64,000 nt of DNA from Fragilaria crotonensis (Eukaryota; Bacillariophyta; Fragilariophyceae; Fragilariales; Fragilariaceae), in assembly GCA_022925895.1 (NCBI GenBank), contig JAKSYS010000059.1, forward strand, positions 88,203 to 152,202, written 5' to 3'. Shown here piece by piece: positions 22,898-35,000 of this stretch. The notes under the pieces are model-generated. The model ran no database searches and was not told where the DNA came from. It saw only the letters and a list, made by a program, of their open reading frames with translations. Positions within the stretch are counted from its first letter, which is position 1; the number at the start of each line of letters is the position of its first letter. The position numbers and the translations under genes were made by a program.

Positions 22898-23803
22898 ATG
22901 GTGGCTATCCGTTCCGAAGGCAGTCGGAATCTTGGTTCGGACGCACGCACCAGAGGCGTTGTTGCCGCTATCATTCTGACTCTTGTCGTGGGAGGATGGT
23001 GGTGGTGGTGGACGGCACCTATTCTTGTGACTGGGCTTTCGTATGACTCATCGATACGGCCGGTGGATTACCCTGCGAAATCTTCCGAAACTCTACGAAG
23101 TAACAAGGGCAAAAGCGGGAATTTGCGTACTGCGAAGCCTGCTCTTCCAATATACGATCACAAATGGTTAACGGATGATAAGACCATCAGTGAACTGTGG
23201 TACGATTCGGAATGCGAATCGTTTCGTAAAAAGGAACAGCCCATTCCGTCGGAAGAATTGTGGAGAATGCTGCGCGAGAGGTATGTGTCAGTGGTGGGAC
23301 CGAAGGAATCGAGAATCGCAGACCCAAGTTCAACACCATGGCACGGATTCGGTGTTCCGTTCGAGGCGAAACAAGCAGGAGAAAAAGGACGAGGAGTCTT
23401 TGCGACTGCCAATGTTTCCAAGGGACAATTGGTCTGGTCGGCGACGCGATTTACAGCAGTCTTCAAGACAGCGGATTTGTATCGGACCTTCTTGCGGTCG
23501 TTGCCCTACTACGAGAGCTGCCAGGCCATGGGATATACATGGCCCGCAAAAACGAAATCAGAGGGGAAGAAACCGTGGATAGCAGTGGATTTGGACCCTG
23601 GTGCCTTAATGAACAGTGGGTCACATGGATACGGGAAAAAGGAGTATCAGGAAGATGTAAGCAATGTGCAGTGTGTGGGTGAAACCAAGGATCATCCAAA
23701 GGGAGCATGCTTTGCACTGCGAGACATTGCTTCTGGCGAAGAATTCTTGTGCGACTACAGCGGCTTTTCCGATTCAAGCTGGTTCAGAAAGCTCGGACTT
23801 TAA
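22898..23803 (+). CDS. membrane-anchored SET-domain protein
   Basis: 301 residues, single exon. Residues 21-45 form one hydrophobic segment with a run of five Trp (GGWWWWWTAPILV), so the protein is probably a type II membrane protein or carries an uncleaved signal anchor. The SET domain covers about residues 150-290: GRGVFATANVSKGQLVW (N-terminal SET strand), ALMNSGSHGYG (position of the usual NHS motif; here NSGSH), and ARG-free end GEEFLCDYSGF (canonical G-E-x-x-x-D-Y). SET enzymes methylate lysines from S-adenosylmethionine. The altered NHS motif and membrane anchor make a histone role unlikely; substrate unknown. The start is chosen because a short upstream frame lacks another ATG. Confidence 0.8.
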   Translation: MVAIRSEGSRNLGSDARTRGVVAAIILTLVVGGWWWWWTAPILVTGLSYDSSIRPVDYPAKSSETLRSNKGKSGNLRTAKPALPIYDHKWLTDDKTISELWYDSECESFRKKEQPIPSEELWRMLRERYVSVVGPKESRIADPSSTPWHGFGVPFEAKQAGEKGRGVFATANVSKGQLVWSATRFTAVFKTADLYRTFLRSLPYYESCQAMGYTWPAKTKSEGKKPWIAVDLDPGALMNSGSHGYGKKEYQEDVSNVQCVGETKDHPKGACFALRDIASGEEFLCDYSGFSDSSWFRKLGL

Positions 23804-25220
23804 CTTAGTCCTGGTTGGGTTCATAAGGAATGTGATGAACTACGGTCGAATTTGCGCATCTCTGTGACCATGCAATTAAGCCGGACTCCAGTCGACAACC
23901 GAACCCCGAAATTCCAAATACACACTGTTGTCGAAATGCCAAAACTTGTCTTCAAAGGAATGTCTGCAATCATTATGTGCCTGCGATAGGACTCCACAAA
24001 AGGAACGCACGAGTAATCCAAACAAAGGCGACGCTCGAAACAAAGGTTGTGTGTTATAATTTTGTTTAGATCTATTATATAGATCTGACAAACCAAAACC
24101 TTGACCTATTTCACGCTTCCTTACTCGAACAAGTAAAGCAGCGCAACCATTAGTGAGATTTACAAGTACCTGGTAGTTCCGAGAGAGCTGGATTCTTATT
24201 CTTGGCATCAATCAACAGCTCCATGTCAACCAGAAGGGACACGCTTGTCGGCATAGCACCCACGAACAGCTCACCTGAGATCATTGGTCACCTGTGCGCG
24301 CTGCTGGCTGCCTGCATCGTTCGGCTTGTCGGTTGTGAGACCGACGGCGATTTCCGTGAAGACGACACACAACAACAAATGGCTAAATACGTAGCCTGGC
24401 ACGGTCACGCGAAACTGTGGGAACCTCGTTTGGGATTCCACTATGCCACTCGTCGAGATCATGCTGATGGAGTGTACAATGTCACAGGACTCCCGGTTTA
24501 GATTGTAGATTACCTCTCGAACCCAAAATGCCATTAAAGTCAGGCATTACCGTCTTCACACCATTTGAGGAGTTCGCGTGGTGTAGCAGGCAAGGACTCA
24601 TCTCTGATAGGACAGGAACCAGTCGGGTGTACTATGAAGGACGCAATCATTCTTTTTGGCGGAGAGAGCCTATTCATCGGGTGCAAACCGGAATGGCCAC
24701 ACCATGTACCTTGAACTCGGAACACAGTCGTCGTCGCGACAAACGAAAACAATCCAGAATGAGGACACCACTTTTGCGGTTTGGATGACTTGGAAAGCAT
24801 CATGCGATACAGTAAGTTGTGTTGCGGCATATCTAGGGGTTAGCTCAGCACTAACAAAATGACAGTCTCGCGAACCACCCTATCAGCATAGCTACTATTG
24901 AAAAAGTGGCGTGATCGAATGAGGAGTCGAGATGGCAAGAGATAGTATTTTTTGATCAACAATAGCCAAGTCCAACTATTAACGACAGTACTGTTACGTC
25001 GGATCGATTAAGAAAGTTCTATGCATGCATCGCATTGTAAGGATATACGATATACAGGAACGTGATAGTGACCATCCTCAGTGGTCTACGGTACTTGTAG
25101 TTTCCCCCATAAAACCGAAAGCATTGGGGCTCTCTTCTTTCTTCCGAACGCGGGCAAGGCACTGGATCTACCGTAGTAGCCGTCGTACTTGGCCATCAAG
25201 GCGCTGTCATCACTTTCTGA
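23804..25220. other. intergenic, no gene supported
   Basis: An ORF of 99 codons at 24202-24501 (plus) opens with ATG but shows no domain and overlaps an 87-codon ORF on the other strand. I see nothing that decides between them, and call neither. Confidence 0.4.
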
Positions 25221-25883
25221 CAGGGATGGCACCGAGTGGTTTTTGCTAAAAGTAGTTTTTGGGTTTAAACCAGGTTTAAACCCAAAAACCACTTTTGCAA
25301 ATATTTCTGGTGGTTTTTCCTTTTCGAGCTAAAAAGTGGTTTTTGCTAAATAAATAGCAGACCTCGTACCTTTAGTGAGGCCTGCACCGTCTTGTACCCA
25401 CCACCAACACACCATCCCAGTACAACGTCTGGGTCTAAACTCTTGAATTGCAAATCGCTCATTCGATCACCTTAATAGGTCTTGTATACAGGTTTTGGTT
25501 CAGTTCATGAAACAAGATGCCAAGCAATGGGGTGTATCTCAGCTTGTTTTGTTGATGAAGATGACTACAACTAAATTGAAAGTGATGGTGATTGCCAATC
25601 CTCTAATTTCGGTTCCTACTCTACGGTAGTACATTCTTTATTGTATGTATAGTTACTACTGGTAGACCTACTAGTAGTATTCCAGTACTCCGTTTTACGA
25701 GGATCGACACAGTAGCGTATCTACGTGTACTATGGTACAAATTCTACGTGGAAAAGTTTACTAGGGGTTTTAACACGGAGTGGTTTTTCAAAGTGGTTTT
25801 TCGGTGGTTTTTGGTGGTTTTTCGGTGGTTTTTGGTCAGACCAAAAACCACTTTGTAATCAAAAGTGGTTTTTGCCATCCCTG
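25221..25883. mobile_element. hAT-like MITE, family 4 (663 bp)
   Basis: Begins CAGGGATGGCACCGAGTGG and ends CCACTTTTGCCATCCCTG in reverse sense, i.e. CAGGGATGGC is the shared terminus. A perfect 8-bp duplication CTTTCTGA flanks it (25213-25220 and 25884-25891). Subterminal regions are full of AGTGGTTTTTG repeats in both orientations (25236-25350 and 25780-25875), and GGGTTTAAACC/CCAGGTTTAAACCC near the left end forms a short palindrome. No coding capacity. Confidence 0.9.
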
Positions 25884-26353
25884 CTTTCTGAGCTCCCAGT
25901 AGGTGCAGTCGTGCATAATTTTCTACTCCGGTGCTCCGGTGGTAGCGAGCATTCGAGGTACCGGTACCGGCATCGCAGTACTCGGAGTACTGGTACGCCT
26001 TTTACTGCGGAGTACTAACGTAGACGTCGAATAAATGGTTCGGTACTCGGTACTGCCTGGCACTTACAGTATGTGAGTGTTTTCTGATGAAGACACAATT
26101 GAATCCCGAGTCCCGACCTGGTTAAACAATTTTTCCTATGCGGGATGGTCATATTGTCATCTTCATAGGACATGTATTATGTATAATCACTTATTACTCA
26201 TAGTACGTAACGTGAAAACCATTTTTGATTTCTTAAAACACAATTGAATCCCGAGTCCCGAGCTGTACAGTACGTAATGTACACATATTTCCACTTTTCA
26301 CTTTTCAAAACCCCATCAATTGATTGATCAACAAATCGGCCACCAATACAACG

Positions 26354-26806
26354 ATGAAGTTGCACATCGCATGTCTATTCTCCATTCTCTCGCTTGCCAA
26401 ATCGAATTTGGAAGGCATGGAGATCGAACTCGGTAGTAGATTCCTGGCAGACCGGGCAGTGACAATGTCGGAGCTTGCAACTCACACCACGTATGAAGCT
26501 GGATTATGGACGTCGCTCGAGGGTATTGTCTACGACATAACCGATTTCACACATCCCGGTGGTTCAAGGATCTTGCGAGTAGGAGGAATCCAGGGCGATT
26601 CACTCTACATGGAAGCATACAACGACGGAGACCATCCTTTTACACTCGCGGAGGTAGTCTCGCAACCTGGTATCGTACGGATCGGTCCGTTGCAGAGTGA
26701 TGATGCCCCCACCACAGCACCGACCGGTGACCCAACCGAACTTCCAACCAGTGGCACCACGACCAATGCACCAAGCAGCAGTAGCACCACGAATGAACCA
26801 ACCTAA
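26354..26806 (+). CDS. secreted cytochrome b5-like protein with Thr/Pro-rich tail (paralog 1)
   Basis: 150 residues from MKLHIACLFS; the start is fixed by comparison with the paralog at 36570, which has the same MKL start in the same context. Residues 1-17 form a signal peptide. Residues 33-115 are a cytochrome b5-like haem/steroid-binding domain: VTMSELATHTTYEAGLWTSL, IVYDITDFTHPGGSRIL (first haem His in HPGG) and NDGDHPF (second His position). The tail (from about residue 117) is Thr/Pro/Ser-rich, with low-complexity PT repeats, and likely O-glycosylated; such tails are common in secreted diatom proteins. No membrane anchor is visible. The acceptor of electrons, if any, is unknown. Single exon. 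Confidence 0.82.
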   Translation: MKLHIACLFSILSLAKSNLEGMEIELGSRFLADRAVTMSELATHTTYEAGLWTSLEGIVYDITDFTHPGGSRILRVGGIQGDSLYMEAYNDGDHPFTLAEVVSQPGIVRIGPLQSDDAPTTAPTGDPTELPTSGTTTNAPSSSSTTNEPT

Positions 26807-29463
26807 GTATTCAAATCTGTTGTCTTGTCAATTTTATTGACAAGACAACTTTTACTATTGGATCCATAACTCAAACAGCACTCAAGAACAAGTGGGATTA
26901 AAGCAACATAACTTTTGTGAGACAACTCCAACTAATATTGGAGATCTCACATTCATTTTTCATCTCCCTTTTAACTTATAATATTCCCAACCAAAAACAG
27001 TAAAGGCCTTTACTACTTAGTTCTACATCTTCTACATATTTGTAACAACAAATCTGCCATCATGGTCCATATCTTCAGGACTCCTTTGCCCAAGGCTGGA
27101 CGATCCATCACGTTCGCTTCCTCTCCCGTCAAGTCCGATGACAGACTTTTAAGTCCTACTAACCTTAAGTCTACCATCGGCCAAAACTCACATACTGCCG
27201 ATCACACAAATACTGTCAATATGATCAACCAGCCATGTGGTGAAATTCCACCTACTGTAGTGCTGTACTACAGCAGTTGTTGTACTGTATCAAACTTGAG
27301 CTCATAACCTGTCAGCCCGTCTACACACTTCCAGTACAATAATACTCTACTCTCTACTGTAGTGATCTAAAAAGTATGAGCGCAGCATTGTATTGTAGAA
27401 CACCAGGATGTTTCCCCTTTGAGTTTCCAGGTACTGATTCTATGTTAAAGCTACAGAGCTACAGCCAGAGGCATTCCACCGTAGAGCTTGTTGATATGTT
27501 TCCCTCGTGATTTTGCTGGTACTGATGCCATGTTGAAGGTTGAAGCTACTGAGGAATTGACTGAGAGTAACTTTCGCTAACTGCCATGACAGAAATTTTG
27601 TTGCTCAAATCCCAAATTCTCAAACCAAATTTTACTTTAGCCTAAGTCGCCCAGAAATGCAATAAAAATTAGTGTTGTGCAAAAAGTCACATCTTGGGCC
27701 ATCAGTAAGCCTTAGAAAAATAAATTCTGAAAATTTGTAGGCCGATAACTTGTACAGTATAATGAGATGGCAAACATCACACTTCTCGGTTCACATTTTG
27801 AATACTAAATTCCCAAATCAGGAAGAAATAGAATACATTTTTTCTCTATTATAGGCTTCCTGCACTGTAGCTACTAGTACATCTCGAATGTCAAACCTGA
27901 ACACATCGCATGTTTAGAACTATAAACTGTTAATATGTCATAGTACATGAATCCTCCACAATGCGTGTCTTGCTCCTTTCAGTTGGTTGTTGTAATGCAC
28001 CCCTCACATGGTGGTACAATACACGATGATCGTGACCATTGCTTGTCTTTGAAGGCTGCAATAAGTTTGTCAACAGTGCTTAGGTCAGCATCCAAATTGT
28101 TGATCCCAGCCCTTCCATCTCCATTATGAAACCCACCAATGTATTGAACGTGACTTGTGGCATCACAAAGCTGCCACATCAAACAAAATCAAGGTTTCAC
28201 CCCATGCCATGATTGGCCTTGGCACTTACAAGCAACCAAAACAATCAGATCTTTTTCAGTTACAGTGATGAGCCCCCTTGTTGGAATTGCAACGTTGTCA
28301 CTCTGCGTCAACTATGCGTAGCTAGTGCTCATGATTGGCACAATCAATTCCACCAACAAAGATCATGATATCCAACATCATCATCAACTGCAATGGTGAA
28401 ATGAAAGGGACACTTTCAATCCATATCCAATGCCAAACCTGTTTTCATCTTCCGTGGCATAGCCTTGCTTCCCCGTACTGCCACATGAGTTCATACAATC
28501 AAAATGGAGGGTTTCCCTCCTGTATTCTTGCTTACTTGGACTCTGCCGGTCCTGCTTTGAGCCGCCTTGATAGTACATACAACTTTCTTGACAGATAAAA
28601 TGACGTTTTTGGCCACCACCATTTCCAACAAGTTCAAGGTTCATCATGAGTTTCCACCAACATGTTGCCTCCTTGCCAAACAATGATCCCATCCCGCCAT
28701 TGCAAACTGCTGACTCCATACTGTACTTTCCAGCAAACTAAACCTTTCAACCCCAGTACAAAGACTTGATGAACTCAAAGAGGTCTGGAATTTGACTTTC
28801 CACAAATGCACCACTGTTATCTGACAACAAATGACAAAGCAAGAAAGGCAGGATGGCAGTCCATTGCTTCAGGTTGAACAATGATGAGGCAGCATCCAAG
28901 GCCCCCTGGATCATGGTTCTGGTCAATGTGGACATGAGAGCTATTACTACTATGATATCGTTTGTCACAATTATTATCAACACCAGACACCAACAGCAAA
29001 ACGTTTACACGCGTGTACGAGTCCGCCATTTAGGGAGCCATCAAGAATCTGTTTCATTTAGGAGAGGGGGGGGGCTCAAACCATATGAATTGGGAGGCGT
29101 GCGCATGCTCTGGGTCCGGCCAGCATTGTCTGCAAGCATGCCAGCAATGATGAAAACAATGCAGATGAATATTGGCTTTGCAGGATCCTATGATGTCACG
29201 CCTTGAAAAAATGATGCCATTTAATCGGTTTCGAATCATGGAGTATTCTCATGTCTCGAGTATCGTATCTACAACACTCCTCGGAGTATGACGAGGGTAG
29301 TGATCATCCGAAACTACCAGGTACTTGAACTTCAACTACATTCAAGCTACAATTACCAGGTAGGTTCGAAAGGGGGGTAAATGTCTGTCTGTCTGTCTGT
29401 CTGTTTGCCTCTGTACTCTGTATGCGTACTTCTGAGCTTGGTACTGTACTACATAGTACATAG
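26807..29463. other. large intergenic region, mostly featureless
   Basis: No supported gene. ORFs at 27062-27307 and 27947-28129 are short and unremarkable. On the minus strand, 27979-28983 holds several consecutive short frames with protein-like composition (for example NLKQWTAILPFLLCHLLSD at about 28830-28890), broken by stops; it may be a decayed gene or transposase of unknown family. A TCTG microsatellite is at 29382-29403. Confidence 0.35.
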
Positions 29464-29737
29464 TAAGGATTGGAAAAATAATACTGCAGGACTCGGATTT
29501 CAGTATCGAGAGCGTCTGGTAAATATTTGGTATACCCCGTCGTAAATTTGAACAAAAGGATAGTTATTCAATAATATGAAGTCCTAGTGGTAGGTATAAA
29601 ATATATTGCCCATTTATTTTGAGCTCGGGTAAATGACCGGTATCTTTTATTCCAGTCTGGTAGGTATCGGTACTACTGCGGCGTACTGTAGGGTGCATTA
29701 CAGTACTGTAACTTCTAACGGAACTGGCTTTTACTTA

Positions 29738-30264
29738 GACTAGTGGGTTCCTCACAACTGATCGGAGTACCAGGGTACAGTAGTATGATACATACCACAG
29801 GATACAGGATAGAGGACGCGCAGTACATTGTACCCCAAACCCCAAACTGGTCAATACTCCGTAGGAACAGACCTACTACAGTAGCATACTTTTTTTGTTC
29901 TACAGTATGCAGTACCCTGGTACCAACGTAAGCTACTACATGACGTACAGTACACAGTACCCCAGTGTTGTGCTCATGCCCCAGTATTGCAGTTCATCGC
30001 ACGGTATGATGTTTTACGGTAGCATCTGTGAAGCAACCTGTTTCTACAACTAATTCAAATGACTATTTAATACGTACAGTACTGTACTTCAGTAAGGTAA
30101 GTCACTGTCGTTTCAACATAAATTACTGTCAATTTATGTAGTACTACTGTAGACCTGTAGTACATGTAATCCACATAACAGTGCAACAGTACCCCAGAGT
30201 GGTCATACTCCGTAACAGACAGACACACACACACACGCACAAAGCAAATTTAAAAAGGATTAGG
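29738..30264. repeat. dispersed repeat R3, copy a
   Basis: Matches 59327-60536 (after removing a nested element there) from GGGTTCCTCACA to AAAAAGG(A/G)(T/G)TAGGA. Contains ACAGGATACAGGATAGAGGA, an AC-rich microsatellite at 30222-30240 and many GTACTG words. No coding capacity. The terminal structure and class are unknown; it sits inside MITE copy B, so it is mobile or was. Confidence 0.7.
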
Positions 30265-30526
30265 ATATTGACTGCAAAAATTAAAAAAATGTGCCATCAT
30301 ACGTGTTTGAAAATGCATTGCTGAATCTTTACGTCCGTATGTCTTTGTACTTTGTACCGCCTTTGGACATAACAACGCCCTTCCTTGGTAAATAATAACC
30401 AAGGGGTACGGGTTACTGCTTGGTATACTCGAAAGCACCCTGGTAGGTAGAACCAGTTCCGATGTGAATTCAGTTATCGGATGCTCTAGGCCGTGGGAAA
30501 ATCTCAGTTTTGGTGGGGGTATATAG

Positions 30527-31788
30527 CAGGGGTCGGAATAGTTATACCAAATACTAACCGGGACAAAAATGTAGCAGCGGTTGGTGCGTGGCCATTTTTT
30601 GGTTAAATGCATCGCTGACTTTATCACGGTTTAGTATTAGTATAACCATAGCCTTCTTTCACCTGCGGTCAGTCAACCGGTACTGCAATGGTCATACCGG
30701 TTAAAACCGGTTCATAAACTGTTGCGTGAGTTCAGAGAGTACTGGATGATTTGGTACTGTAGCCCTGTAAAGTACTATCAAAGAGGTGACTTTGGGTCGT
30801 AAGAATCAACAAATGACAGGATGACAACAAATTCTTGCGCTGCAATTTATACATGTGCAAGTGTATTAGAGGTTGCTAAGCTGGAAACTCCATTACATAT
30901 AAGAAAATTGTGCTCTCAAGTCATTCACATGAAATTCGTACCACCCAGCAGGGATTGGAAAAATAATACTGCAGGACTCGGATTTCAGTATTGAGAGCGT
31001 CTGGTAAATATTTGGTATACCCCGTCGTAAATTTGAACGAACGGATAGTTATGCAATAATATGAAGTCCAAGTGGTTGGTACAAAATATATTTCCCATTT
31101 ATTTCGAGCTTGGGTAAATGACTGGTATCTTTCATTCCAGTCTGGTAGGTATCGGTACTACTGCAACGTACTGGAGAGTGAATTACAGTACTGTAACGTC
31201 TAACGGAACTGGCTTTTACTTAGATGTTTGCTGCTAAAATTAAGAATGTACCGTCATACGTGTTTTAGAATGTATTGCTGAATGTACGTATATACATCGG
31301 CATGTGCTCTTAATACCGCCTTTCGAGATACCAACGCCCTTCCTTGGTAAATAATAACCAAGGGGTACGGGTTACTGGTTGGTATACTCAAAAGCACCCT
31401 GGTAGGTAGAACCAGTACCGATATGAATTCAGTTATCGGATACCAGGCCGTGGGAAAATCTCAGTTTTGGTGGGGGTTATATACCATGGGTATTTGGTAT
31501 CCGGTACCAGTAATAACTATTTTCCAATCCCTGCCACCCAGTATCCTTGATAACCAGGAGGTTCTTCAGAATACCACAATGTGGTAGTATACTGTGCCGC
31601 AGCAGTAGTTAGTTACGATTGGGCCCGGTATCAGGTCAGTCATAACCGGGGTGGCGTGGTAGTATTTGGTTAAATGACCACCAATGCACCACCGGTTTCC
31701 TGGTTTTTTTTAAATGCCAGTTTTGGTACGGTTAAAAACCGGGAAACCGGGTATACCAGAACCGGTAGTATAACTATTCCAACCCCTG
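30527..31788. mobile_element. hAT-like MITE family 5, copy 1 (empty-site copy)
   Basis: Terminal repeats CAGGGGTCGGAATAGTTA ... TAACTATTCCAACCCCTG. It is flanked by a perfect 8-bp duplication, GTATATAG (30519-30526 and 31789-31796), which fits the hAT preference nTnnnnAn. Without the MITE nested in it (30949-31533 plus one 8-bp duplication) it is about 670 bp. It is the sister of 31804-35962 and at the matching place reads TACTGTAGCCCTGTAAAG, where the sister carries a 3.5-kb TA-flanked insertion: it is thus the empty site for that transposon. Confidence 0.9.
30949..31533. mobile_element. hAT-like MITE, family 1, copy C (585 bp)
   Basis: Complete copy with CAGGGATTGGAAAAATA ... TATTTTCCAATCCCTG ends and a perfect 8-bp duplication CCACCCAG on both sides (30941-30948 and 31534-31541). 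Same length as copy A. It lies inside MITE family 5 copy 1, so family 1 was active after family 5 inserted. Confidence 0.93.
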
Positions 31789-32045
31789 GTATATAGTATA
31801 TACCAGGGGTCGGAATAGTTACACCAAATACCAACCGGGACAAAAATGTAGCAGCGGTTGGTGTACCGGTTGTTGTGGTGGCAATTTTGAATGCATCGCT
31901 GACTTTACCACGGTTTAGTATTAGTATAACCATAGCCTTTTTTCACCTCCGGTCGGTCAACCGGTACAACAATCGTCATACCGGTTAAAGCCGGTTCATA
32001 TACTGTCGCGCGAGTACGGAGAGTACTGGATGATTTGGTACTGTA

Positions 32046-35000
32046 TGGCTGGTTTTTTTGTGAACCTTCCTGCCGTACTCCCTCATACAAAATCTACTAC
32101 GGTACACAAAACTCCATACTAAAAACGACAGATGCCGAATTCATGATCGAGAACAAACACACTTGACACCAACACACCACGATCTTTGAAGTCAAGTTCA
32201 TTCATTCCATTCGCACACCCACTTCAGTCTCTTCCCCTGTTATCTATGCATGATCATCCTCTCTTTTGCTGCTGCTTCATGCTTCAATTCTGAATTCACG
32301 AACCCTCGGTCAAAATCAAGAGCACAGCGGTGCACCTTGAAGTCCTTCATCAGTCGCTCAATTTCAGTGAACAGCAATTCCTGCTTCTGTGACAGGGCAC
32401 TGCCATCAAGAATGTCCGCTGATCGTTGGTCCAAGTAGTAGTAAGTGCAGATGTATGCACGTGCCCTGGCAGCAAACTTCTGAACCCTTTCTCTCGTCAA
32501 AATTTCAGCAGGACATGTGCAATCTTTCACAAGTATCTTGAAATTCTCACGACCTCGCTTCGATGAGACTGGCTTTCGGCGATAATACGACTTCGCATGG
32601 GCCCAACAGTACTCCACTCCCTCACCCGCCAGCTCAGCATGGAATTTAGGGGTGAGGAGGACCGTCACACCAAGTTGAGCACCGAGGTGCTGAAGTGCTG
32701 TCTCCTCCTCTCGGAAGTCAACACATTTTGCAAGTAGATGTCGGAGCGAGGAGTTTGTATCGACAACTCCTGTTATTGGATCTTTCCGGCCATCAATAGT
32801 GTAAGACGCTAGCTGCTCTTTGGAATCACTTATCAAGCCTCGTTCCCAAAGAACTTGGAGGAGTCCTTTCGGCTGCCCTTCCCAGCCATGAATTATCTCG
32901 GTCCTCTCATAGTGAAGGTCGACTCCATTATTCCGAGCGAATTCTTGAAGTTCTTTTTTTGTGTGGTTCCTCTGTTTCTGAAGTATTACTCCAGAGGATT
33001 CGAGTGCATCAACAAGGAGCTTTTTGGTCCTCTCAATTCGTTTGCTTCGTCCTGTTGATTGATTATATCGTCGTGTTTCTCTTTCCTCACTTGAAAGGTA
33101 CCATGGTCCAACATCGGTTGGCCTGTCAAACACCATGGATTGGATATCACCGACTTCAAGTTTTGAAGCAAATGGACCGAGAAAGCCTTCCGATGCAAGT
33201 ATAGTTGTTTCTCGCATCGGCAATTGAGCACCACCAAAATGCTTTGACATTTGCTTTGCGTCAAGAGCACCATTTCGTTTCCGAGCATGGCCTTGGCTAT
33301 GATCGAAGAGGAATACAAACTCGTATCGTGGATAAAGCACCTTCAAACAGTCAACCACATCCTCAAACTGGAGAGCCATGTGAAAGCTATTCCAGTATCC
33401 CTCGTTGTTGGCTCCAATGAAGAGGTACTTTACGAATGGGGAGTGAGTCAAAGGTGGCTTGTCAAATGTCTTCGTTACTTCACTTGCGGCATGTGTATCA
33501 AGGTACTGCCTTCCTAACCTTGTCGCATTTATTGCCATTAGTTCATCGGTTGTCAATGGCCTTCCAAAGCCAAATTCCCGTGACACAAATGCTGAAAGCA
33601 TGTATCCATCGCCTTCAGATTTTGGCAGGAGTGGGCGCTGACCTTTAGGTCCAACCCAGGTCTTGGACCCGAGGAGATATTGGGCAAAGACACTTTCGTC
33701 TTGACCAACAATCATTATTGGTCGTGCACCCGGAGGTGCTCGAACACTCATGCTTGCAATCTTGTTAGGAAGTACTAAGGATCCTGTCTGCCTTGCCATC
33801 CAATAGTCGACATGAAACTCTACCCATGGTTCCTCAGTGTTAGAATGTATATAGTGGTAACCGAATTTCGATGTCAATATTGCTGATTGATTTTGCTTCT
33901 GCCTGTGGGAGTTGTATCCATCGCTCACATCGTGGCTCGTACTCAGTCAGATATCTTCTACAAAAAATACTGCGATAGGCCACCACATCGTCTCTCTCGT
34001 GTCCATCGACATAGAAACTCTTTTTTTCGTGCATCATAGCTAAAACCGAGTAGATGCATCCACCTCCAGACAGTTGTCATACTCAATGTTGCAAGCCCAT
34101 GTGCATTAAGAAACAATGCAACAATTTTATCGTTCTCCTCGTTCTCTAGCAGTCCATCGTCAACTGGTGTTTGTGTTTCCTCACTGGCACAAGACTCCTT
34201 CGTGTCCTTGTCATCCTTCCATTCGATGATCAACTTTGGAAGAAGTACCGTAGAGATAAATTCATGAACTTCTTCTATAGTTAACGTGGCTAGCTTTCGT
34301 ACTGCAAATGAAGTAATGTCGTCTTTCGCACTTGGGAACGCTTCGAAGAGTCTTGGCGATGGGCGTTTACCACATTGGACGTAGGGATTAGGATGTGGAA
34401 AGTTGTCGAGGGAACGATATAGTATGTTCCAATTTGCTACCGTCTTGTAACTTGTCGCTTGTGTGAGACCAACACTATTTAAACGTGTACAAGCCTGCTG
34501 GCAACATTCATGCCATGTCCATTTGTTCATGTGCTTGAGTGCGAGCTGGTATGCACAACACAGGAAGAGGGCTCGCTGTCGAACCTCAAAGATTTCTGAC
34601 TTTGAGCAGAAGTTATTAGGGTCCCTTCCATCAACAATGTTACGCCAGGAATCTTCACTTTGATTTGCCGATTTTAAAACTTCGATACGTCGCTCAACTA
34701 CCTCCTGAGGACTCTCAGTGCAGTTGGTTGCATCTCCTCCGGCTGCTAAGATTTGACGTGGCATGAAAAGCTGATACGCCTCAGGACTATCCGGCCAATA
34801 AGAAATTGTTGCTCTCGTGGGGCATTCTTGAATTAGCTCCTCGCTTCGTTGCCGTTTTGAAGGATGATCCTCAACGCTTTGTTTGCCCTCCTCGGGTTCT
34901 TTATCAGAGTGAGCCTCCAAAGGTCTCGATCTTGTTGCTGGGATAAGAAGAACATTCTTGCCCATGGCATTGACTCTGTCTCTCCATTCATCATTCAAAG

